From NCBI GenBank assembly GCA_937898375.1, contig CALEJX010000383.1:1-17147 (forward strand): 17,147 nucleotides of DNA, given 5' to 3'. Under the pieces are notes generated by a model. The model searched no databases, had not been told where the DNA came from, and saw only the letters and a program-made list of their open reading frames with translations. Of this stretch, positions 6,244 through 14,036 are shown in pieces (position 1 is the first letter of the stretch; each line of letters opens with the position of its first letter). Both the position numbers and the translations under genes were made by a program. The stretch is from an uncultured Ruminococcus sp. (GTDB lineage Bacteria; Bacillota; Clostridia; Oscillospirales; Ruminococcaceae).

Positions 6244-8025
6244 ATGACTATCTTTAATGTTCTGACCCTAGTAGGCGGTCTTGCAATGTTCCTTTACGGC
6301 ATGAACGTAATGGGAAGCGGACTTGAAAAACTCGCAGGAGGAAAGCTTGAAAAGATATTTGAAAGGCTCACCTCAAATCCTATCAAAGCAATGCTGCTTG
6401 GACTTTCCGTAACAGCAGTTATCCAGTCCTCGTCAGCCACCACAGTAATGCTCGTGGGCTTTGTAAACGCAGGAATCATGAAGCTCCATTCCGCCATAGG
6501 CGTTATAATGGGCGCTAATATCGGAACAACAGTCACGGCATGGATATTGTCTTTGTCAGGCATAAGCGGCGACAGCTTTATTATCAAAATGCTCAAGCCG
6601 TCTTCGTTCTCGCCTATCCTTGCGATAATAGGCGTTGCAATGCTGACGTTCTCTAAAAACGATAAGAAAAAGGATATCGCATCTATACTTGTGGGCTTCG
6701 CAGTTCTTATGTTCGGCATGGACTCTATGAGCGGCGCAGTCGCTCCACTCAAGGACGTTCCTGAGTTCGCAGAAGTGCTTCTCTGGTTCAAAAACCCTAT
6801 CTTGGGCGTTCTTGCAGGCGCTCTCCTTACCGCTATCATTCAGTCCTCCTCAGCCTCCGTTGGTATCCTTCAGGCTCTCTCAGCCACAGGTGCAATAACC
6901 TTCGGCTCAGCCCTCCCTATTATTCTGGGACAGAATATTGGCACCTGCGTAACAGCCCTGCTTTCATCAATAGGCACAAGCAAGAACGCAAAGCGTGTGG
7001 CAGTTGTCCACCTCTATTTTAATGTAATAGGAACAGTGCTTTTCCTCACAGTTTTCTATCTGCTCAACGCCATTATCGGTTTCTCATTCATCGATGGAGT
7101 TGTGGGCGCAAAGGAGATAGCTATAGTACATACTATATTCAACCTGTCAACATCTATCGTGCTTCTGCCGTTTATCAAAGTCCTTGAAAAGCTCGCCTAC
7201 CTCACTGTCAAAGACGAAGAGGGTGACGGACAGAGAAGCAATATCGAAGAACAGTTCAAGCTTCTTGACGACAGATTTCTCCAGTCGCCGTCTTTTGCAG
7301 TTGAAAAATGCAGGGAGCTTACAAACCGCATGGGCGAGATAGCAAAAGAAAGCATCGATATGGCAATGAGTATCTGCATTGATAAGTACGATAAGGAAAA
7401 GGCAGAGCAGATAGCCGCAAATGAAGCCGCCGTTGACCTCTATGAGGATAGACTTGGCACATATCTTGTAAAGCTTTCAAGCAAAGACCTTTCTGCAAAA
7501 GACTCTCAATCAGTTTCAACTATACTCCATGTTATAGGCGACTTTGAGCGTATCTCAGACCACGCCATGAATATGGTGTCCGTTGCCGAGGAAAAACAGC
7601 AGAAAGATCTAAGCTTCACACCGCAGGCAACAGCAGAAGTAAAAGTTATGTGCAGCGCCGTAAAGGACGTTCTTGATATCGCCATTGAAGCCTTTGAAAA
7701 GCATGATCTGGAGCTTGCCACAAGAGTAGAGCCGCTGGAAGAAGTGGTGGATAAGCTGAGAACAAAGCTTAAAAACCGCCATGTAAAAAGACTTCAAACA
7801 GGCGAGTGTACAATAGAAATGGGCTTTGTGTTCTCTGACCTGCTAACAAATTTGGAAAGAGTTTCAGACCATTGTTCAAATATAGCGGTCTGTCTTATAC
7901 AGGAAAATGACGAAAGCTTTGACGTTCACGAGTATGTTCAGATGCTTAAAAATTCAGGCGAGGGCTTTGACGGACAGGTCAAGCGCTACAGCGAGAAATA
8001 CGCCCTGCCTGCTAGAGAATTTTAA
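6244..8025 (+). CDS. Na+/phosphate cotransporter with PhoU-like C-terminal domain
   Basis: 593 residues. ATG 6244 is chosen because it follows AGGGAG (6231-6236) by 7 nt and lies behind the promoter; an in-frame start at 5968 would read through a terminator and repeats. The N-terminal half (about 1-320) is a membrane domain of the NptA/PNaS family, with two inverted repeats each carrying the hallmark QSSSA (61-65 and 200-204). It imports phosphate with sodium. The C-terminal part (about 350-593) is soluble and helical, with PhoU-type blocks DFERISDHAMNM and NLERVSDHCSNIAV, so it may sense or gate phosphate flux. The first gene of the operon, it precedes the regulator by 18 bp. The Pho box implies induction when phosphate is scarce, alongside Pst. 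Some genomes name this family nptA or yjbB; I leave the symbol blank. Confidence 0.93.
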   Translation: MTIFNVLTLVGGLAMFLYGMNVMGSGLEKLAGGKLEKIFERLTSNPIKAMLLGLSVTAVIQSSSATTVMLVGFVNAGIMKLHSAIGVIMGANIGTTVTAWILSLSGISGDSFIIKMLKPSSFSPILAIIGVAMLTFSKNDKKKDIASILVGFAVLMFGMDSMSGAVAPLKDVPEFAEVLLWFKNPILGVLAGALLTAIIQSSSASVGILQALSATGAITFGSALPIILGQNIGTCVTALLSSIGTSKNAKRVAVVHLYFNVIGTVLFLTVFYLLNAIIGFSFIDGVVGAKEIAIVHTIFNLSTSIVLLPFIKVLEKLAYLTVKDEEGDGQRSNIEEQFKLLDDRFLQSPSFAVEKCRELTNRMGEIAKESIDMAMSICIDKYDKEKAEQIAANEAAVDLYEDRLGTYLVKLSSKDLSAKDSQSVSTILHVIGDFERISDHAMNMVSVAEEKQQKDLSFTPQATAEVKVMCSAVKDVLDIAIEAFEKHDLELATRVEPLEEVVDKLRTKLKNRHVKRLQTGECTIEMGFVFSDLLTNLERVSDHCSNIAVCLIQENDESFDVHEYVQMLKNSGEGFDGQVKRYSEKYALPAREF

Positions 8026-8043
8026 CGAAAAGGGGTAAGATCT

Positions 8044-8721
8044 ATGGCACTTATATATTGTGTAGAAGACGATGACGGAATAAGAGAACTTATATCCTGC
8101 GCACTTAGATCAGGCGGATATGAGGTAAAAGCATTCCCGAAAGCAAAACCATTTTATGACGAGATAAGAAGCAAAGAGCCGTCGCTGGTGCTTCTTGATA
8201 TAATGCTTCCCGATGAGGACGGCTATTCCATACTTGCAAAGCTCAAAAAAGACAGCCGCACTCAGGACGTTCCTGTTATAATGCTCACCGCAAAATCAAG
8301 CGAGCTTGATAAGGTGTCAGGACTTGAAATGGGCGCAGACGATTATATAACAAAGCCGTTCGGCGTAATGGAACTGCTTTCAAGAATAAAAGCCGTTTTA
8401 AGACGTGCAGGCAAGCAGAACGCCGAAGCCGACGTAATAGAAGAACAGGGTGTTTCTCTTGACGCTTCAAGACGTATCTGTACATATAACGGTCAGGAAG
8501 TTGTCTTGACCTATAAGGAGTTTGAGCTTTTGATGTATCTTATGCGCCATAAGTCCATAGCCGTGAGCCGTGATAAGCTTATGGAAATGGTTTGGGGCTA
8601 TGAGTTTGCAGGGGAAACAAGAACTGTTGATATGCACATCAAGACCCTCAGACAAAAGCTTGAAGCCGCAGGCTGTACAGATCTTATCAAGACAGTCCGT
8701 GGCGTAGGATACAAAATATAA
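8044..8721 (+). CDS. phoB: PhoB/PhoP-type response regulator
   Basis: 225 residues. The receiver domain (1-120) has the acidic pair Asp9/Asp10, phospho-acceptor Asp52 in LVLLDIMLP, Thr82 and Lys104. The OmpR/PhoB-type winged-helix domain (about 130-225) includes LTYKEFELLMYL, the recognition-helix region TRTVDMHIKTLRQKL and the closing TVRGVGYKI. It is a DNA-binding activator, phosphorylated by the kinase encoded next. Assignment as the phosphate regulator rests on the surrounding pst, phoU and cotransporter genes; sequence alone gives only the OmpR/PhoB subfamily. Strong RBS AAAGGGG, 18 bp from the cotransporter stop, so it is cotranscribed from the Pho-box promoter and probably autoregulated. 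Confidence 0.9.
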   Translation: MALIYCVEDDDGIRELISCALRSGGYEVKAFPKAKPFYDEIRSKEPSLVLLDIMLPDEDGYSILAKLKKDSRTQDVPVIMLTAKSSELDKVSGLEMGADDYITKPFGVMELLSRIKAVLRRAGKQNAEADVIEEQGVSLDASRRICTYNGQEVVLTYKEFELLMYLMRHKSIAVSRDKLMEMVWGYEFAGETRTVDMHIKTLRQKLEAAGCTDLIKTVRGVGYKI

Positions 8722-8748
8722 AAATTTTCAGATAAGGAGGAACAGCAT

Positions 8749-10482
8749 ATGCAGAAAAAACTCTATAAAGTCATGACAATACTTGTTTCATGTACAGTGC
8801 TGTTTTTTCTTTTAGTAGCAGGCTCTCTTGGATATTCTTCCTATCAGCGCTTCACAAAGAACGGGCTTAAATCCGCCGCAAGGCTTGTGGCGGCAGGGGA
8901 CAGCAAACCCTCAGAAATGGCTGAGATATTGGGCAAGTCTGTAAATTATGACATTCGTGTCACCTTTATCGACGCACAGGGCAATGTAAAATATGACTCC
9001 GAAGCTGACCCCGCCGAAATGGAAAACCATTCCGACCGTGAAGAGTTTAAGGAAGCCATGGAAAAGGGCGAGGGCGAGACCACAAGATTTTCCAAGACCC
9101 TTGGGTATACCACATATTATTATGCCCTAAAATATGACGGCGGCGTGCTGAGATTTTCCACCGATAAAGAAAACCTCGCAGGAGTATTCCTTGCAGTCAT
9201 ACCAATGCTTGTGGTATTCGCAGGGGGCATAATCTTTGTCACCACCATAATCTCCATAAAGCTTTCCGAAAGCATGATAAAGCCGATAAATTCTCTCGTT
9301 AAACAGCTCGATTTGAGAAACGAGAATATCGGTCAGTTTGAAACGCCTTATGAAGAACTTGAACCTATCATAAAAAATGCAGACGTTCTTATGGGACGAA
9401 TACATAAGAACATGAATAAGATAAAAGCCGAGAAAGAGAAGATATCTCTTATCACCGAAAATATGGTGGAGGGCATGATACTTCTTGACGAGGATATGAC
9501 AGTACTTTCGGTGAATAAAAGCGCGTTGAAGATCCTCGGAAACAGCTTTGACCCTACCGAGCATACCAAGATAAACCATATGACCGATGACCAGCAGATA
9601 ATAGGTCTGCTTGAAGAAGCCAAGGAAAGCGGTGCAGCGAATGGTATCATCACCGAAAAAAGCCGTTTCTACCGTGCCTTTGCAAATAAGGTCTATAGCG
9701 AGAATACTCTTGATTTTGGTATCATAATCTTCTTTGTTGACGTAACAGAGGAGATACAAAGCGAGCAGATACGCCGTGACTTCTCAGCCAACGTATCTCA
9801 CGAGCTTAAAACTCCTCTTACAACCATAAAAGGCTTTGGCGAGCTTCTTGAAAACGGCATTTTCACCAAGGAAGAGGACGTAAAGAAATACGGCGGCATG
9901 ATATATCGTGAAAGCGAAAGACTTTTGTATCTTATAAACGATATTATTAGGCTTTCCCAGATAGAGGAGCAGGAACACGTTTTGTCCGATAAGATAGACC
10001 TGCTAAAGACCGCCCATGACGTAGAGGAGATACTCCGCCACAAGGCAGATAACAGAGAAGTCACAATGACTATTGAGGGTGAGCCTGTTCAGATATATGG
10101 CAATCAGAGCTACATCACAGAACTGTTTTTAAATCTCATGGACAACGCCATAAAGTACAATCACGAGGGCGGAAGCCTAAAAGTAAAGGTAGGCATAGAG
10201 GACGGCAAAGCCGTAGCCGTGTTCAGCGACACAGGCATAGGCATATCCGACGAACATCAAAGCCGAGTATTCGAGCGTTTCTACCGAGTAGACAAGAGCC
10301 GTTCTAAGAAGATAGGCGGCACAGGATTAGGACTATCCATTGTAAAGCACATAGTGGCATATCACAGTGGAGAGATATCCCTTGAAAGCGAGCTTGAAAA
10401 GGGCACGACCATAACAGTAAAACTGCCGTTCAACGAGCCTGAAACACAGCAGACTGAGGAAACAGCGGCTACAGAAGAATAA
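8749..10482 (+). CDS. phoR: PhoR-type sensor histidine kinase
   Basis: 577 residues. TM1 is at about 9-29, followed by an extracytoplasmic sensor of ~115 residues, TM2 at about 147-170, a HAMP-like linker to ~225 and a PAS-like domain (about 230-335, VEGMILLDEDMTVLSVNKSA). The HisKA domain carries phospho-acceptor His351 in VSHELKTPLTTIKG. The HATPase_c domain has N-box NLMDNAIKYN, G1 DTGIGIS, F-box ERFYRVDKSRS and G2 GGTGLGLSIVKH. All catalytic motifs are intact. The TM-sensor-TM-HAMP-PAS-HisKA order is that of Firmicute PhoR. It phosphorylates the response regulator encoded 27 bp upstream, and PhoU with Pst is expected to restrain it. RBS AAGGAGGA (8734-8741). A Glu/Thr-rich tail ends the protein. 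Confidence 0.92.
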   Translation: MQKKLYKVMTILVSCTVLFFLLVAGSLGYSSYQRFTKNGLKSAARLVAAGDSKPSEMAEILGKSVNYDIRVTFIDAQGNVKYDSEADPAEMENHSDREEFKEAMEKGEGETTRFSKTLGYTTYYYALKYDGGVLRFSTDKENLAGVFLAVIPMLVVFAGGIIFVTTIISIKLSESMIKPINSLVKQLDLRNENIGQFETPYEELEPIIKNADVLMGRIHKNMNKIKAEKEKISLITENMVEGMILLDEDMTVLSVNKSALKILGNSFDPTEHTKINHMTDDQQIIGLLEEAKESGAANGIITEKSRFYRAFANKVYSENTLDFGIIIFFVDVTEEIQSEQIRRDFSANVSHELKTPLTTIKGFGELLENGIFTKEEDVKKYGGMIYRESERLLYLINDIIRLSQIEEQEHVLSDKIDLLKTAHDVEEILRHKADNREVTMTIEGEPVQIYGNQSYITELFLNLMDNAIKYNHEGGSLKVKVGIEDGKAVAVFSDTGIGISDEHQSRVFERFYRVDKSRSKKIGGTGLGLSIVKHIVAYHSGEISLESELEKGTTITVKLPFNEPETQQTEETAATEE

Positions 10483-10488
10483 AAACCA

Positions 10489-10522
10489 CGCCGTTCTGAC
10501 GAGAAGTCGGAACGGCGTTTTT
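10489..10522 (+). terminator. Terminator of the cotransporter-phoBR operon
   Basis: A 12-bp stem CGCCGTTCTGAC / GTCGGAACGGCG with one G-T pair, loop GAGAA, then five T. It starts 7 bp after the kinase stop codon. Confidence 0.93.
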
Positions 10523-10548
10523 GTGTGGCTTTATGCACTCCGCCCACC

Positions 10549-10572
10549 GTAGGGGCGACCTTTGGTCGCCCG
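10549..10572 (+). repeat. Short palindromic repeat, GTAGGGGCGACC type
   Basis: GTAGGGGCGACC-TTT-GGTCGCCCG forms a stem-loop; it is identical to the copy at 12194-12217. Confidence 0.8.
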
Positions 10573-10632
10573 TTTCTGTCGCCCGTTCAACCCTATGATA
10601 TTCGCACATTGCTTTTGCACTTCGCAACCCAT

Positions 10633-10678
10633 GTAGGGGAGCGGCGCAATTTCTGCTTTGCAGAAATACGACGTCCCG
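10633..10678 (+). repeat. Long palindromic repeat
   Basis: It opens with GTAGGGGAGCGGCGC, has an inner hairpin ATTTCTGC-TTT-GCAGAAAT, and ends with CGACGTCCCG. Copies on the same strand lie at 12247 and 12336, and an inverted copy at 10926. Confidence 0.8.
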
Positions 10679-10848
10679 CTTGTGTTTGCCTGCTCAATCT
10701 TACGATATTCCCACAATGTTCGGCACATTCTTTGAACTTTGGAAACACCGCACGGCACAACATTTCCCACACGGCACGTCTACACAACCTTGCGAAACAT
10801 CACAACTTGCAAATTATTACACAAACCCCAATAACCCCACAAACGTCG

Positions 10849-10872
10849 GTAGGGGCGAACAGCGTTCTCCCG
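10849..10872 (+). repeat. Short palindromic repeat, GGGGCGAACAGCG variant
   Basis: GTAGGGGCGAAC-AGC-GTTCTCCCG has the same stem-loop layout as the 10549 copy with altered stem sequence. Its counterpart is inverted at 16869-16892, and both copies have CCCACAAAC just outside. Confidence 0.65.
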
Positions 10873-10925
10873 TCTTTGTTTGCCCACATGGTTTGTATAA
10901 ATTCAAACATCACCGCTCTCCGAAC

Positions 10926-10971
10926 GGGACGTCGCATTTCTGTGAAGCAGAAATTGCGCCGCTCCCCTACA
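10926..10971 (-). repeat. Long palindromic repeat, inverted copy
   Basis: Reverse-strand copy of the repeat at 10633-10678: GGGACGTCGCATTTC... to ...GCTCCCCTAC. Confidence 0.8.
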
Positions 10972-11130
10972 TTTTGGCTTCGAGTTCTACCGCCGCAAAA
11001 TCGCTGTCGCTCTTTGCGGACTTTACTCTGTAAAAGAGGACACAAAAGCGGCGCAGAGTTTTCCACTCCGACACCGCTTTGTTTTTTGAACGACTTTGAC
11101 ATTCTTCTATTGCCTATCTGCACCGCTTAG

Positions 11131-11260
11131 TAGGCTTGCGCCTATTGAGGCTCTGCCTCAAGCTCCGCTTGGGGCTTTGCCCCCAGACCCCCACAATGGG
11201 TTTCACCCCTTGACCCTGACCAGGGGCGTGCCCCTGGACCTTTTGCTCGCTTCGCTCGGT
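11131..11260. repeat. Array of GC-rich short hairpins
   Basis: Consecutive palindromes lie within ~110 bp: TAGGC/GCCTA (11131-11144), TTGAGGC/GCCTCAA (11145-11161), GGGGC-TTT-GCCCC (11171-11183) and CCAGGGGC/GCCCCTGG (11220-11237). It ends in CTCGCTTCGCTC. The array recurs inverted at 16373-16490. Such arrays are common between genes in gut Clostridia, in my recollection; no function is assigned. Confidence 0.75.
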
Positions 11261-11337
11261 GTTTCCTCTGCTTTGCTTTGGCTTCTCTCTCTGTTTAGCT
11301 ATGTCATTCCTCACTCCTCACTTAACTCCGCTCCCTG

Positions 11338-11366
11338 TTGCATTTTCTCCCCAAGTATGCTATAAT
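11338..11366 (+). promoter_or_regulatory. Extended -10 promoter of the DUF4261 gene
   Basis: -35 TTGCAT (11338-11343), 17-bp spacer ending in TGC, -10 TATAAT (11361-11366). Start near 11373, 29 nt before the ATG. Confidence 0.8.
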
Positions 11367-11401
11367 GAACTCAACAGACTTTATCATATGGAGGTAACAA
11401 A

Positions 11402-12175
11402 ATGTCAGAAGAAAATAAAACCGCCCAAGCACCCAAGGACGATAAAAAGGAAGGTAACGTCCTTGCAGGCTTCGTTCTCTACACAGACGCTAACATGGAT
11501 TGGCTCAGATTTAAAAAGTTTCTGAAAGACGATTGGAACATCGTTCCGCAGGACGATGTAAAAGACAACGCTATGGTATTTAAGGTCGGCGACATGGTAG
11601 TAGCCTGCTCACTTATGCCTAACCCTGTTCCTAACAAGGAAGCAGAAAATGCGGCAAAATATAACATTCTTTGGAAAGAGGGCGCAAACGAGGTCGCTAA
11701 ACATCAGGCGCACGTTATGCTCGCCGTAATGAACAAAACAAGTGCCATTGAGCAGGCTATCCTCTTTGCAAAGGTGGCAAGCTCTCTGCTAAAGCTCGAT
11801 AACGCTATCGGTATTTACAAAGACCCGACCGTTTATGAGAAGAATTTCTATGTGAACTTCGCCGAAACTATCAAAGACGGCGAGTATCCAATGCCTATTC
11901 TTATTTATACAGGTATGTATCTTGCCAAAACAGGTCTTTGCGCTTTCACATCAGGCATGAGATTTTTCGGCTATGAGGAAATGGAGATAGTTGACTCACC
12001 AAAACAGCCTAACGACCTGCTTGGCTTCCTGCTTTCTATCTCAGAGTATGTGCTTTCTGAGGGCGTTGAGCTTAAAGACGGCGAAACTATCGGCTTCTCT
12101 GAGGAGCAAAAGCTTCCTATCACACTGTCCGACGGCGTGAGCGTCCCAGGAAAGACACTCAAGATAAAATATTGA
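11402..12175 (+). CDS. DUF4261 family protein, function unknown
   Basis: 257 residues, cytoplasmic, with no signal peptide or membrane helix. A charged N-terminal tail (1-19) precedes a single domain. It matches my memory of DUF4261 proteins: GDMVVACSLMPNPVPNKEAE (about 62-81), AHVMLAVMNK, FAKVASSLLKLDNAIGIY, and the ending GETIGFSEEQKLPIT...LKIKY. These blocks cover the full domain, so the gene looks intact. ATG 11402 follows GGAGG (11390-11394) by 7 nt. It has its own strong promoter and no operon partner, and lies between repeat clusters. The family has no established biochemical role that I know of. DUF4261 proteins are sometimes found near secretion or defence genes, but nothing here supports that. 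Confidence 0.88.
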   Translation: MSEENKTAQAPKDDKKEGNVLAGFVLYTDANMDWLRFKKFLKDDWNIVPQDDVKDNAMVFKVGDMVVACSLMPNPVPNKEAENAAKYNILWKEGANEVAKHQAHVMLAVMNKTSAIEQAILFAKVASSLLKLDNAIGIYKDPTVYEKNFYVNFAETIKDGEYPMPILIYTGMYLAKTGLCAFTSGMRFFGYEEMEIVDSPKQPNDLLGFLLSISEYVLSEGVELKDGETIGFSEEQKLPITLSDGVSVPGKTLKIKY

Positions 12176-12193
12176 TGATATAGCAGAAATAAT

Positions 12194-12217
12194 GTAGGGG
12201 CGACCTTTGGTCGCCCG
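12194..12217 (+). repeat. Short palindromic repeat, GTAGGGGCGACC type
   Basis: Same stem-loop as at 10549-10572. It starts 18 bp after the DUF4261 stop codon and may act as the 3' stem of that transcript. Confidence 0.8.
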
Positions 12218-12391
12218 TTATCGGTGACTTGCACTTTTCAAATCATGTAGGGGAGCGACGCAATTTTTGCTTTGCAGAAATCCGACGTCCCATTTGTGTT
12301 TGCCCGTTATCGGTCACTTACACTTTTCAAACCATGTATGGGAGCGGTGCAATTTCTGCTTTGCAGAAATCCGACGTCCCATTTGTGCTTG
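12214..12391 (+). repeat. Two direct 89-bp tandem units containing the long palindrome
   Basis: Unit 1 is 12214-12302 and unit 2 is 12303-12391. Both begin CCCGTTATCGGT and contain CACTTTTCAAA(T/C)CATGTA, then the long palindrome (12247-12291 and 12336-12380) with the TTTGC-TTTGCAGAAAT-type hairpin and CGACGTCCCATTTGTG. The units differ by about ten substitutions. This spans most of the gene-free 12176-12480 stretch. Confidence 0.85.
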
Positions 12392-12431
12392 TCTACTATG
12401 GGTCACCCACACATGATTTTTTTGATATTTC

Positions 12432-12460
12432 AAAGCCGTACAATTTGTGCGGCTTTTTTT
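12432..12460 (+). terminator. Terminator before the O-acyltransferase operon
   Basis: AAAGCCGTACA pairs with TGTGCGGCTTT (12432-12442 with 12446-12456) across a 3-nt loop, followed by a T run. It probably ends read-through from the DUF4261 gene. Confidence 0.85.
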
Positions 12461-12499
12461 GTGCATAACCGAAAAACTTTCCGCAGACCTCCATTTTAA

Positions 12500-12528
12500 T
12501 TGACTTTTAGGGTGCGCAGTGATATACT
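12500..12528 (+). promoter_or_regulatory. Promoter of the MBOAT-DHHW operon
   Basis: -35 TTGACT (12500-12505), 17-bp spacer ending in TGA, -10 TATACT (12523-12528), so also an extended -10. Start near 12535, leaving a ~66-nt leader to the GTG start. Confidence 0.8.
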
Positions 12529-12600
12529 TAATTGTGTATCGCCTTTTGTCGAAACAAACCGACTTTGGCAATTTTATCAATTATTGTTAGGAGTTTTGTT

Positions 12601-14022
12601 GTGGTATTTGCGGATCTTTTTTTCTTGTATTTCTTCCTGCCTGTGTGCCTGATATGCTATTTTATCACACGCAGTACAGCCATAAGAAATGCAGTGCTGG
12701 TGGTGTTTTCACTTATTTTTTACGCATGGGGCGAGCCTGTTTGGGTGAGTATCCTCATAGTTTCCTCCCTTGTGGACTACGTAAATGGTCGGGTGATAGA
12801 AAAACACCCCGAGGGCTGGCAGGCAAAAGCGGCGCTTGCATGGTCGCTTGTCTTTAACCTCGGGGTGCTGTTCGGCTTTAAGTATACGGCGTTCTTTGTG
12901 GAAAATCTCAACAATTGGTTCGGGTTGGGGCTGCCTGTGCCTAATATCGTCCTGCCTATCGGTATCTCTTTTTATACGTTCCAGACTATTTCCTATACCG
13001 TTGATTGTTATTGGGGCAAGGTCAAGCCGCAGAGAAATTTCGGCAAATTTCTTTTGTATGTATCAATGTTCCCACAGCTCGTTGCAGGTCCTATCGTAAG
13101 ATATTCCGTTATCGGCGAGGAGATAAACGAAAGAAAGACCACCGCCAAGGATATCTCCGATGGCTTTTCAAGAATAATTCTTGGACTTGGCAAAAAGGTC
13201 ATAATCGCAAATAATCTTAGTACCATTGTAACAGCCCTTTTCGGTTCTGCTTCAAACGGCTATGAAAATATAAAGACCCTCTCTGTGGCAGGCACATGGC
13301 TTGGTGCAATTCTTGTGGGTCTGTGGTATTATTTTGACTTCTCAGGTTATTCCGATATCGCTATCGGTCTCGGCAGGATATTCGGCTTTCACTTTGATGA
13401 GAACTTCAAATATCCTTTTATCTGCAAAACTATATCAGAGTTTTGGCAAAGGTGGCATATCTCCCTTAGCTCATTTTTCAGAGACTATGTGCTTTACCTT
13501 CCAATATTCGGCAAAAGAAGAAAATACGGCGGACTTTTCCTTGTATGGTTCTGCACTGGACTTTGGCACGGCGCAAGCTGGAACTTTGTTTTTTGGGGAC
13601 TTTACTATGGAATGTTCATATTCTTTGAAATGCTCATAGGCAAAAAGCGCATGAAGAAAATGCCTGTACCCCTTGCACATATCTATACAAAGCTTGTTAT
13701 TTTCATAGGCTTCGGAATATTCTATTTTGAAAACCTCGGCTCGCTTGGTACGTTCTTTAAGGCTCTTGTTGGTGCAAACGGAAACAAGCTCACCGACACA
13801 GTTACACAGCACCTTTTCATGAACAATATATGGCTTTTTGCGGCGGCAGTGCTTTTCACAATGCCTGTTATACCAAAGCTCAAAGAAAAGGCGCTTTCTG
13901 CAAAGGGTACAGCGTATCTTATGCAGTCCGCCGGTATCGTATGCAATGCGGCGATACTTGTTCTCAGCAGTGTTCTGCTTGTGAACACAACAAACAATCC
14001 GTTCTTGTATTTTAGATTTTAG
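12601..14022 (+). CDS. MBOAT family membrane O-acyltransferase (AlgI/DltB/PatA-like)
   Basis: 473 residues with about ten to twelve membrane helices. The start is GTG 12601 (MVFADLFFLYFFLP), 7 nt after TTAGGAG and downstream of the promoter; an in-frame ATG at 12532 lies at or before the transcription start. MBOAT proteins of this group pass acyl groups, usually acetyl, across the membrane to an extracellular partner that modifies a polysaccharide or teichoic acid. The family blocks LPIGISFYTFQTISYTVD, FPQLVAGPIVRY, FDFSGYSDIAIGLGRIFGF, and the catalytic-site histidines His286 (RWHISLSSFFRDYV) and His323 (GLWHGASWNFVFWG) are all present. The DHHW gene starts 14 bp after the stop, which fits a two-step O-acetylation system. 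The acceptor polymer cannot be told from the sequence. Confidence 0.95.
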   Translation: MVFADLFFLYFFLPVCLICYFITRSTAIRNAVLVVFSLIFYAWGEPVWVSILIVSSLVDYVNGRVIEKHPEGWQAKAALAWSLVFNLGVLFGFKYTAFFVENLNNWFGLGLPVPNIVLPIGISFYTFQTISYTVDCYWGKVKPQRNFGKFLLYVSMFPQLVAGPIVRYSVIGEEINERKTTAKDISDGFSRIILGLGKKVIIANNLSTIVTALFGSASNGYENIKTLSVAGTWLGAILVGLWYYFDFSGYSDIAIGLGRIFGFHFDENFKYPFICKTISEFWQRWHISLSSFFRDYVLYLPIFGKRRKYGGLFLVWFCTGLWHGASWNFVFWGLYYGMFIFFEMLIGKKRMKKMPVPLAHIYTKLVIFIGFGIFYFENLGSLGTFFKALVGANGNKLTDTVTQHLFMNNIWLFAAAVLFTMPVIPKLKEKALSAKGTAYLMQSAGIVCNAAILVLSSVLLVNTTNNPFLYFRF

Positions 14023-14036
14023 GCAGGTGAAAGAGT

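Larger units (their letters stand above)
10690..11323 (+). repeat. Mosaic intergenic repeat, copy 1 (inverted relative to 16.3-16.9 kb)
   Basis: This non-coding stretch is built from blocks that recur, inverted and diverged, at 16316-16910. The blocks are a GTTCGGCA...CAACATTTCC...ACGGCAC block (10718-10780), a GTAGGGGCGAAC palindrome (10849-10872), a long palindrome (10926-10971), a block with TCTTTGCGGACTTTAC (11010-11026), and a gcgccgc/gcggtg block (11040-11130). Then comes an array of GC-rich hairpins (11131-11260), and finally tandem CACTCCT units (11305-11323). It holds no promoter-linked, RBS-linked or protein-like ORF. In all, 10523-11335 has no gene that I can support. Confidence 0.7.

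Noticed and set aside
10525..11130. Open frame of ~200 codons on the + strand
   Set aside because: It runs through the palindromic repeats, has no RBS or promoter, and its peptide has no domain-like pattern. The matching frames at 16294-16866 come from the inverted repeat copy.
10690..11323. Insertion sequence or integrase-borne island
   Set aside because: No transposase, integrase or clear target-site duplication is visible; the inverted relation to 16.3-16.9 kb is between diverged non-coding mosaics.
12214..12391. CRISPR-like repeat array
   Set aside because: Only two 89-bp direct units with no spacers between them and no cas genes; it is a tandem duplication of an intergenic repeat.
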